Shown: piece after piece, positions 12,601 to 24,600 of the stretch | How positions within the stretch are numbered: position 1 is the first letter of the stretch | How the letters are laid out: every line of letters begins with the position of its first letter | From: Protea cynaroides | Taxonomy: Eukaryota > Streptophyta > Magnoliopsida > Proteales > Proteaceae | Length of the DNA: 64,000 nt | Reading direction: 5' to 3' | Assembly (NCBI GenBank): GCA_028583415.1 | Contig: CM053276.1 | Coordinates: 13,165,774 to 13,229,773 of the forward strand | Program-made: the position numbers and the translations under genes | The notes under the pieces: generated by a model | Databases searched by the model: none | What the model was told of the DNA's origin: nothing | Seen by the model: only the letters and a program-made list of their open reading frames with translations

Positions 12601-15600
12601 GTTTTTTATCCAAGGAAAATGACTTGTGGTAAAGACAAGATAGACTTTGACAATTTAAGAATCTTTTTTTTTTTTTTTGGGGTCACAGCTTTGGCTATTG
12701 CTGTGAGTATCATTTTAGTTCTGGGAGGTCTACTGAATCAAATCAGACGAACGGACGTAGTAGTAGCCTAGTAGGATTAATCAAACTTGAGACTACAACC
12801 TTCATCTCCGCAGTGCTTAAGTTTTTATTTCTTAGGACATGCATCAAAATAGCTGCTTTGACATTCAATCTTTTGTGGTCTGTTCTGTCCTTGAAGGTAT
12901 TAATGCAGGACTTTACGCCCGAGAGCTCATGGAGGGTTGCGCAAAAATAGTTTCAGAATTTCAGGGAGCTCAACTAATTTATCCAGAAGAAATTCTTATT
13001 CGAAGTGCTTCAGAAGCACATTCTTCTGGCTCATCTACAGTTTTACTTGCTTATTTTGATGGTCAGGTGAGTTTACCCTAGCAGCTGTACCTTCATGCAT
13101 ATATAGTCAGATGCCTCATGGAAGTAATTTTTTAAACATCATTTATCTGCAGAAGTCTTTCCACTTGGCAAATTAAATGTCCAGTTCACTTTGCATTTGG
13201 ATGCATAGGTGATTTTATTTTAAATGGCGCCAACCAGAAAACTTATTTCCAAGCCATATTTTGGGCCAGATGCATCATTCAAAATGGATTGCCAAAATGA
13301 TAGTACAATTCAACAAATTCAGCTCTTAACACCCTATGGTCATTTCATGTCTAATTTAATCATCATATTGGTTCTGAGTTATGACATTTAGATGCACTTC
13401 CACTTTGGTGCCTGAAGTTATTTAATCTGCGCATACCTATAATTGTTACTGTAATTGGATGCATGTTTTACAATATGTTAATGAATTACCAAAGTTGTTT
13501 TACTGGACAGTTGGATGGTTGGAAGTTCTAGTTATATTTGAACATTGATGTTATTCTTATGTACTCACATAGGCCCCTTTTTTTTAACTTTAAGATGATG
13601 TAGTATTCTATAAAAGCAGTTTACTGGGAAATTGAAGGGTTAAATTGATCTGATCATTGTTTGGAGGCACTAGTGCAGGGTTTTACAATACTCAAATAGT
13701 CAAATTAGATGAATCAGATAGGCACTCAGTATCAGTATCAAGACATTATGTCACACCCCAATTCCGGCTGAAGCAGAAGTGTAAGTGAACTGCCACTAAA
13801 CCAACGGTTCACACCAGGATCTCAATAAGACCATATCCACTTATACAAACCATTGCACCTAACCATAATCAGATTATAAATAAATACAGCGGAAGTCTTA
13901 AATTAAATGAACTGAGTATTCTATTGATACTTAAATAAATTATCTCAATTATTCAATAACCAAAACGTAAATAAATATCTTTACATTGTTTATAAAATCC
14001 AACTGAAATAAATAAAATAAGCTAAACCAAGAACATCCTAGAGGTACATGTAGTAAGGGCACTCGCATGAAGCGTTATACCTGTCCTCCCCTGCTTGCAC
14101 TTCCAGAGCAGCAACACCTCCATAGACTGGAGCATCCACGTACTCCTCCACAGTATAACCTGCATCAACATCTAAAAATAGTATGTACATAAGGGTGAGC
14201 TTACAACTTAGCTCAGTAAGAAAATCAGACAATGCAATAAGCAATATGTATGAGTAGCATTCACATTTCTGGTATGGTTTTTAAGTTTACAATGTACTAT
14301 AGAAAGGATTGGCGGCCACCACACCTCTATACACGAGTGTGTGAATCTGTCCAATGGATCAAACACTACTGTCGTCCCACATGCACCCACCATGGAATAG
14401 AGATAGAGCTAAAGTGTCCGGATCACGCACCGCCAACACTTTCCCTGATACCCTACCCATACCAACACGTAAGCCCCTATTGACGAGGGCTTGCAAACTG
14501 GGCTCACAACTAACCAGTCATTTATGTCATCACAGTAGGCCCTATCCCAGCACAGCTCCCTACAACATAGAGATAGGGCTCGAGTCTGGTGGCCAGGCCG
14601 GAGACCACAGTGCCACGTTCTCCCCCTGATACCCTACCTACACCAAGCATGCTATGATAGCAGTGATACGAAAATGTGCTAGTGTGAAGAATGATCCAAG
14701 TCCCTACGCTCTTCCCATTCTACACACCAACGAAAACATTCACATGCCTAACACACAATCCTAGCATAGCGAGTATGCATGAACAGATATAGTAACCGAA
14801 AGTAAAGATGACATATGAATATGCACAATCAACATTCCATAGAATAATAGTTAACAACGTTTTACTGTTATTAGTTAATTAGGGTTTGGGTCCGATTCCC
14901 TTACCTGACGCTTGATTGCTAACTTGCTCCGCGTCACAGAGTCCAAACTCGCTATCAAAAGGTCCTACACGACTTTAGGGTTTAGTTAAAATTAGTTCCA
15001 TAGGTTTTACGTTGGTCGAAAATTAACTGGGTAAAAAACCAACCCATTCTGAACATACCGGTCGTATATACCGGTCGCAGGTCACTGTATAGTGGCGTGA
15101 CCGGTATAGTTCACCGGACAGCCTTGGCAGGCTACCCGAGAGGTACCGGTCGCACATAGTGCCATCGGTATGGTCGATCGGTATGCCTCCGGAAAACCAC
15201 CAACTTGGTGTTCGTCTTCCGTCGGTTACCCATTATGGCTTCTAGGGTTCCTCCTATGCATTCTAGGCCTGAGCAACGTTTTAGGGTTTGTTTTTATCCT
15301 TCATTCCAAACCTTGTGCTAAAAATCCATAGTTTAGAACTCATATCTAGTCCATTGGTCGAATTAGGGTTTGACAGCAAATTAAGGGTTCTAGATCAATA
15401 TCAGGCAATACCTAGCCTTGCATGGTATTGATCAATCATCCACAACACTTAACCTAGAGAAAAGTACAGGCACTTATAGTTGGTTCACGAGCTATGGTGT
15501 TCTTTGTCTAACGGAGGCTCCTCTCCAACCTTTCTTAGCTTTTTCTCCTCTTCAGATCTCCTTCTCCTCTCTAGGGTTTGTGAGAATCAATCAAAGAGGT

Positions 15601-18600
15601 TTAAGGAGGTTTAGAGGTCCTTATATAGGTTAAGATGGAGTTTAGGGAAGGTCTCCTACGTTAAGAAAGTCTCTAGGACTGAGATTTGGTAAGCGGGACC
15701 GATAGAGATCCGTTTCCAGATCTAACCAGTTTGCCCGCGCAGACATACCAGTCGACCGCTATCATGAGACCGGTATAACATTATTTCTCTGTTTTGGTCC
15801 GTTTTCATACCTGATTGTCATCCGCTCGTCCCGTCTGGTCCGGTTATGATTGGAAGACCTGTTATGACATGAAATAGAGGTTTAGATCGGGTTTATGGAG
15901 TGCGGGTCTTACAACTCCCCCACCCTTAAAAGAAATTTCAGCCTCGAAATTTGCACGTACCTTCTTCGTCGAAAAGGTTGGGGTACTCCTTTCGCATTGT
16001 GTTCTCCTCTTCCCAAGTGATTTCTTTTACATCTTAGTTTTTCCAATGCACTTTAACGTAATGGATATCTTTGTTTCGGAGTTGTTGTACCTTTCGGCTT
16101 GTGAACATCACGGGTACCACCTCAAATGTCAAATCCTGTCAAGTCTGGTGGGTCTACTGTCAAGATGTGCGATGGATCCCTGACATACTTCTTTTGTAAG
16201 GAGACATGGAACACATCATGAAAGCTTGACATGGATTGTGGCAGGGCTAGTTGATACGCCACATGTCCATGTCTGGTCAATATCTAGTATGGTCTCACAT
16301 ATCTGGGGCATAACTTCCTTTTCTTACCGAACCGTTTTAGACCTCGCACAGGTGATATCTTCAAGAATACGTTATCACCCATTGCAAATTCCAGATCTCG
16401 ACGTCGATTATCTGCGTAATGCTTTTGTTGAACTTGAGCTGTCTTTACTCTTTCTTTAATTTGATCAATCGCTCGACAAGTTTATTCCACGAACTCCGGT
16501 CCGACGATCCTTCTTTCTCCCACCTCATTCCATATCAGAGGTGTGTGACATTTCTTCCCAGAGAGTATCTTATATGGAGCCATCTGAATCGTAGCTTGAT
16601 AACTATTGTTATAAGCAAACTCGATGAGCGATAGTTTCTCACCCCAAGCTCCCTTGAAATCTAGGGCACACGCTCGGAGCATATCCTCCAAGATTTGAAT
16701 AGTTCTCTTTGACTGCCCATTTGTCTAAGGATGAAAAGCTGTACTAAACTTCAGCTTGGTTCCCATGACTTTCTGTAATCCTTCCTAGAACTTTGATGTA
16801 AAATGGGGATTTCTGTCAAACACTCTGCTCTCCGGTACACCGTAGAGTCTATGTTATCCACATATAGCTTGGCCAACCTGTCCATGGTATATTGAGGTCT
16901 GACAGCGATGAAGCGTGCTATCTTAGTAAGTCGGTCTACTATTACCCACACTGCATCCACTGACCTTGGTATCAAGGGTAGGCCAGTGACAAAATCCATT
17001 GTGATACAATCTTACTTCCATGCTGGCTCTGGTAGTGGTTGTAACAATCTAGGGGGTCTCTGTCTTTCCGCTTTCATTTGCTGGCAATTTAGACATTGGA
17101 ATACGAACCGAGCTACATCTGATTTCATACCCCTCCACCAATATAATCTCCTCAAATCATGGTACATCTTACTTCTTCCTGGATGTACCGAATATGAGGT
17201 ATAATGAACTTCTGTCATAATTCTGTCTCTGATATTTGAGTTCTCACTCTCAGGTATACATAATTGTCCGCGATACCTGAGTACCTTGTCTGAATCCAAG
17301 GTGAAGTCAGGGTTGCTTTTACCCTTCTCTAGATCTTCTTGTACAGGCTTGAGGTGTGGATCCTGCAGGGTTGCTGCTTTCACTTCATCTATCAGATCTG
17401 GTGAGATCTTCAAGGCTGCGAACATCAATGTAAACTTATGAATCAAGCCTTGCTCCACTGGATCTTCTGCTGACTCTAGTATATACTCTTTTCCATTCTC
17501 TATTGAGCCTGAGACTGCAGCACACAGTGTAGCGTTTGTACTGGGTCCTGCCTTAGGTTTCAATGCCCACTTTCTACTTAAGGCATCAACGAAAACGTTT
17601 GCCTTACCCGGATGGTATTGAATGTCACAATCATAGTCTTTCAGTAATTCCAGTCATCTTCTTTGCCTCATATTTAAGTCCTTTTGAGTGAAGAGGTAAG
17701 TCAAACTCTTATGATCGAACTTGATTTGAAACTTTTCTCCATACAGGTAATGCCTCCAAGTCTTGATTGCATGAATGACCGCCGTTAATTCCAGATCATG
17801 CGTCGGATAGTTCTTCTCATGCTCCTTCAAGTGTCTTGATGTGTAGACGATCACCTGTTTTCCTTGCATCAATACACATCTAAGTCCCATTCCTGATGCA
17901 TCTATATATAGTGTGAACGGTGAGCCTAGTGCTGGGATGATCAAGATAGGTGCAAAGACTAATCTTGACTTTAGAGTCTGAAAGCACTTTTCACACTCGT
18001 TCGTCCATATAAACTTCTCTCCTTTCTTGGTTAGCCTAGTAAGTGGAACAACGATCCTTAAGTAGTCTTCCACGAATCTTCTATAGTAACCAGCCAATCC
18101 AAGGAAGCTACGAATCTCTGCAACTAACTTTGGTGCTTCCCATCCTACTATAGCTGCAATCTAGCTTGGATCTACTTTGATACCGTCTGCAGATACTACG
18201 TGACCCAAGAAAGCCACTTCCTTCAGTCAAAGTTCGCACTTCTTGAACTTGGCATAAAGCTTCTCCCTTCGCAACCGTTGTAGGGATGCTCTCAAGTGTA
18301 ATGCATGAGTCTCCCTGTCCTTTGAGTATACCAATATGTCATCAATGAATACGGTGATTGACATGTCCAATATGTCATGAAACACTCGGTTCATCAGCTT
18401 CATGAATGACGTTGGGGCATTGGTCAACCCGAACGACATTACAAAAAACTCGTATTGCCCATACCTTGTCCTAAAAGCAGTTTTCGGAATATCTCCTGCC
18501 TTGATCTTCAGTTGGTGATACCCCAACCTAAATCGATCTTTGAAAAAACCTTTGCACCTTGCAACTGATCGAACATGTCATCTATCCTAGGCAAAGGGTA

Positions 18601-21600
18601 TCTGTTCTTGATAGTTAACTTGTTCAACTCTCTGTGGTCGATACATAGTCGTACACTACCATCCTTCTTCTTTACGAACAATACAGGCGCTCCCCACGCC
18701 GATATGCTTGGTCGTATGAAACCCTTATATAAAAGTTCCTGTAACTGGGTCTTCAACTCTTTTAATTCTGTAGGGGCCATCTTGTAAGGTGCCTTAGACA
18801 CCGGTGCAGACCCTGGCATAAGGTCTATCATGAACTCTGTAGCCCTGTCTAGAGGTAGACCTGGTAGATCCTCTGGAAACACGTGTGGAAACTCTCGTAC
18901 CATATCTAGATCTTTCATCTTTGACACCTCTGCAACGACGTTGACCACCGACACTAGGTATCCAACTCCTCTTTTCTCTAAGCATCTCTTAGCTTTTAGA
19001 GCAGAGAGGATCAGCTTCCACTTCCTAGGTAACTTAGTTCCCGTGAAGCTGAACTCCTTCCCACCGTCATCCTTGAAAGCAAGCTTCTTTTCGGCACATA
19101 TTAAACTAGCCGAATGCTGGCCTAACCAATCCATTCCCAAGATGACGTCAAAGTTTGCCATTTCGAGTTGAACCAAATTTGCCTCTAGGTTCCGCCCATC
19201 AATAATAACTGGGCACGGCCCATAGCATTCATTCAAGACCACTTCTACTCCCAATGGAGAGCAGACTATCAAACTTGGAGTTAAGGGCTTGACAGGTAAC
19301 TCGAGTCTTTTCCTAAAAGACATAGAAACAAATGAGTATGTAGCTCCAGAGTCAAAGAGTACTCTAGCGGGTATACTAGCTATATCTACAGTTCCTGGAA
19401 TTTACTTATCCCTTAGTCTACATGCTCATACATAACAACACAGTAAGCAAAATAGTAAGGGATGGAATTGTACCAGTAACCACATCAGGTGATGCGGCTG
19501 CTTCCTCAGTGGTGACTGCAAATACCTTCCCTTGCTGTGGCGGTTGTTTCCTAGGTAGGGTGCAAGTCTTCGCATAATGGCCCATTTGCTGGCAGTTGAA
19601 ACATTTGACGTTAGGGTTCTGTCCCGCTACCTATGGTGGTAGTGCAGTAATATTTCTTGCTGGTACTGTAGTAGACTGAACCTTGTAGGGGCGGAAGGGT
19701 CTAGTGTTCCCTCCACCAGGAGTCTCAGTAGTAAACCTTTTCAGTCCCCTATTTTGAACAAAGAAGCTGTCTCTTTGGCTTGAATCGATCACTCGAGCGA
19801 TCTGCACAGCTTTGTTATACATCTTCTTCTCCAAACCCAAAATATGTTCCCGAATACTTACTCGCAAACCCATAGTGAACCTACGAGTCTTTGTTTCCTC
19901 CTTTTGCATGCTAGCTGGAGCGAAGAAAAACAGCTCTTCGTACCTCTGCTGGTAAGCATCTATGGTCCTCTGGATTGTTGCAGGTTGAGGAATTCCTTCT
20001 CCATCTGGTCCCGAAAACTCTTTGGGAAGTATTTATCAAAGAAGAACCCTTTGAATAATTTCCAGGTGATTTGGGTATGCTTCGTCTCAAGTATGACCGG
20101 GTAGAATTCCACCAGACATTGGCATCTTCTTTGAGCATGTGTGTAGCAAATAACACCTTCTCATCCTCTGTGCAGGTCATCAGACGAAAGTTCTTCTCCA
20201 TTTCAGCGATCCATTGTGCAGGCCACAATGGTTTCCCCGGTTTCCCTGTGAAGTTAGGAGGTTTCAGCTTCAAAATCCTATCCACTGCTCGGCTTAGGTC
20301 ATTCTGCCCCTGTGTATTTGTTCCATACCATGGTGGTGGATACGTATAGACCCCTTAATAGGCAGATGATGTTGGAATTTGCTGTGGTAGCTGTGGATTC
20401 TGTTCTTGGCCCATCGGCCCAGTACTACTATCCAGCATCCACTGGCAGTGCGGTGTTATTTCCCCCAGACACAGGCATACCTTCTGTAGGGACGTATCTC
20501 AGTGGCCTGAACATCTTCAGCATCTCATTCAAGAACACCTTCTATTGAGCTTCCATCTGGTAGAACAGATTCGTCACTATAGTCTCAGAATTGGTGTGAG
20601 GGAGGCCTGACAGATTTGTTGGTGCCCTGTGACTCTGCCCTTCTCCACCATTCCTCATTGGTGTCCTGTCCCCATCATCCCTCATTGGGTTTCCTTCTTC
20701 TGAGTTCAGGTTTTGCTTACCAACATTTTCTGCTTCCATATTGTCTTCAGCTTGACGCACCCTTGAGTGGTGGCATTTTCATGAACCTCTATGGCCATTT
20801 CCTCCTGCCATCTCAGATCACTCTTCCGTGTTTGGATCTGAGAAGTAGACATAACACGTGAGAATGTTCGAATAGCCACATTTTATCATAATAGTGCCAG
20901 TCTTCAACAAGTGCAAGGCAAAAATCTTAATGGAAACTTTAAATCAAAATTTTAAATTTTTGTCAAAATTTTTCTGGGCTTGAATAACTTGTCCAGTCGC
21001 AACATACCAGTCGCGGCACTGTTGCGCTTGGTGCAACCGGTATGTCCAGGCAGACAAACCTCTCGGACTTCCCAAGAGGTACCGGTTGATGTACCGGTCG
21101 CAGCACTGTATGGTATGGTGCGACAGGTATAGTTGACAGGACAAAAAATTTTCCCTTGGTCGAGAGATACCAGTCTACTATCCCAAGAGATACCGGTCGA
21201 CCAGTATAGGGTAAAACCGTCGACCGGTATACCCCAAAACCTCTTTAAAAATCGGGATCTTTGACTCATTCTTCACTTTTTCTTCCCCTTTTCTCTCTGG
21301 TGGCGATTCCTTTCTGACTTGGTGAGTTTCTACAGCCCGACCGGTGCTTGTAAAGGCTATTCTTCTCACTCAAGAGCACTTCACAACCTCTCCAAGTAAG
21401 TTTCTTCCTTCATCACTCTCTTTTACATCGTTTCTTCATGGTTTCTTGCCCAAAAACTAGTTTTTTCTAGATTTAGAAGATTTTAACCGTAGGAACTCTT
21501 TTTCTTCAGCTTAGAAATAGTTTTGGAACCTCTATGGACAAAAGCCCTTAACTTATTTGAGGTTCCACCGTATGGTTTACTCAAAATCGAAATTTTATGG

Positions 21601-24600
21601 ATTTTTTACCTAGGTTTTGGTCAAAAATCGGTTTTTCTTGAAAATGTTGAAATTCTTACTTGTTTGATGATTATTTGGTCTCTATTTGTTGCTATATGAT
21701 TACGTAAGTCCTCCTACCCAAATTTTGGGTGAGTTTGAGGCCCTTGCTTGAAATACTGTAGTTATGTTGTCGAAATTTCGAAAAATCTTGATTAATTCCC
21801 ATTGTGTTGTTTTGTTTTGTAGTTAAACAATGTCTAGGTGTCGTGGTGCTAGTAAGCACGCATATTCTCCAAGCATGAACTGCTCGCACCCTCCTGTTCC
21901 GTAATACGACGCGTGGTGGTTCCCTCGGCGGCGGCACAAGCTCATTTTCCATGGTTTGAGGATAAAAACATTGAGTCGGGACGCCACGTGAACCTAGAAC
22001 AACTCCAACGGTTCGATGTTGAAGCTGCCTTTTATGCGCTTGGGTGGTTGCCAGTGATCACCTATACAATGATTACCCGTCCAAATCTTGTTAAGCACTT
22101 CTATGCCAACCTAGAGATTGAGGGGGATCTTAACGACTTCAATCACTGTAGGGACATCCGCATCACCAGCTTTGTCAAAGGTGTTCCCGTTTCATTCAAC
22201 ACCCACTAGTTTGCTGACCTTTTGGGGATTCCCAATGATGGTGACTTAGTTTACTGCGCTCCCAAGGTGAAGGGTTACCTTACTGATGATCTACGCCAGG
22301 AGGTTGCAGAGCAAATCCTTAACCCAGGGAACCCATGAAAGCTGCCAGTTTAAGACCTCTCCCTCGCGTCTATTGTCGCATTATTCAGCATAACATTGTT
22401 CCTCAAAGCGGCAACTACAGCGAGTTGTCTTAGCTCACACAGTACCTCACTTATTGTGTATGCACCAGAGAGCGGGTCTGTCTACCCTATATCATTATCA
22501 GGACTATGCTTCAGGCTACCACGTCCGACCAGATAGGCAACCTTCCTTATGGCCAGCTTATCACTACGATCCTGCAGCGCCTTCGAGTAGACATGAGGGC
22601 TGAGATTGCGGTCGAGGATACCATGACATCAGACATTGACTGGGATGCCATTGTCCGGATGAAGATGGATAACCTGCCGATCAGTGATGAGGAGCTAGAA
22701 GCTCGTCCTCATCCACTTAAGAGAGCGGCAACAGGACAGTCCCAGCCTCCTCCCGATACCATGATGGGTATGTTCATGGAGATTCGGGATGCCCAGCGCG
22801 AGATGAACCGTGACCTGGGGCGCCTCTCCCGCAGCCTCAGAGTCACACAGGAGTAGGTACACTGGCTCAGAGTCGCATATGAGCGTGACTATGACATTGC
22901 CGACCCTATTCCTCCAATGCCCCTAACCCCATGATGGATCACCTTATTTTTCTCTCTTGATGGTACAGTTTTATTATAACGGGGTAACTGTCCGGCTTGT
23001 AGACTGTACCCTGTGGTACAATTAACCTTTTCACTCCTTGGATGTTTTTACTCTTTATGGTAGTTTATGATTGTTTTTGCCTGTTAACATGGTTCTTTAT
23101 CTAGAACATCCTGTATATAAATTCCACCTTTAGTATAGTATATTATGCTCTTAATTAATTGGTCACAGATATCAAACAAGTGCTTAAGGTGTGTTTTTAT
23201 TAAAGTTTTTAATTTTTTCCTATCTCAGTTCATTGACTCAGTCAAGTGCATATATGGTCTGTTGGATAGAGCCTAAGAGCTCTGATACCAAGTTGTCACA
23301 CCCCAATTCCGGCTAAAGTAGAAGTATGAGTGGACCGCCACTAAACCAACGGTTCACACCAAGATCTCAATAAGACTGTATCTACTTATACAAACCATTG
23401 TACCTAACCATAATCAGATTATAAATAAATGCAGCGAAAGTCTTAAATTAAATGAACTGAGTATTCTATTGATACTTAAATAAATTATCCCAATTATTCA
23501 ATAACCAAAACGTAAATAATATCTTTACATTGTTTATAAAATCTAACTGAAAATAAATAAAATAAGCTAAACCAAGAACATCTTAGAGGTACATGTAGTA
23601 AGGGCACTTGTATGAAGCGTCATGCTCGTCCTCCCCTGCTTACACTTCCAAAGCAGCAATACCTCAATACACTGGAGCATCCACGTACTCCTCCACAGTA
23701 TAACTTGCATCAACATCTAAAAATAGTATGTACACAAGGGTGAGCTCACAACTTAGCTCAGTAAGAAAATCAGACAATGCAACAATCAATATACATGAGT
23801 AGCAATCTGCTATAGAAAGGATTGGCGGCCACCACACCTCTATACACGAGTGTGTGAATCTATCCAATGGATCAAACACCACTGTCATCCCACATGCACT
23901 CACCATAAAATAGAAATAGAGCTAAAGTGTCCGGATCACACACCGCCAACACTTCCCCTAATACCCTACCCATGCCAACACATACATAAGCCCCTATTGA
24001 TGAGGGCTTGCAAACTGGGCTCGCAACTAACCAATCATTTATGTCATCACAGTAGGCCCTATCCCAACACAGCTCCCTACAGCATAGAGATAGCGCTCGA
24101 GTCTGGTGGCCAGGCCGGACACCACAGTGCCATGTCCTCCCCTTGATACCCTACCCACACCAACCATGCTAAGATAGCAGCGATACGAAAAGGTGTTAGT
24201 GTGAAAAATGATCTAAGACCCCAGGCCCTTCCAATTCTACACACTAATGGAAACATTCACATACCTAACACACAATCCTAACATAGCGAGTATGCATGAA
24301 CAGATATAGTAACCGCAAGTAAAGATGACATATGAATATGCACAATCAATACTCCATAGAACAATAGTTGTTAACAACGTTTTACTGTTATTAGTTAATT
24401 AGGGTTTGGGTCCGATTCCCTTACTTGACGCTTGATTGCTAGATTGCTCTGCGTCACAGAGTCCAAACTTACTATCAAAAGGTCCTACACAATGTTAGGG
24501 TTTAGTTAGAATTAGTTTCATAGGTTTTACGTTGGTCAGAAATCAACTGGGTTAAAAACCAACCCATTCTGGACATACCGGTCGCATATACAGGTCGCAG

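Noticed and set aside
14038..14629. Several small ORFs in the left LTR (and equivalents at 23664-24146 and 57320-57922)
   Set aside because: They recur because the LTRs are homologous. They differ in frame between copies and have no domain.
15913..23293. Possibility that the gypsy internal region is a pararetrovirus or an intact element
   Set aside because: The domain order includes integrase and there are flanking LTRs with a target duplication, so it is an LTR retrotransposon. Frameshifts and stops in gag and pol show it is not intact.
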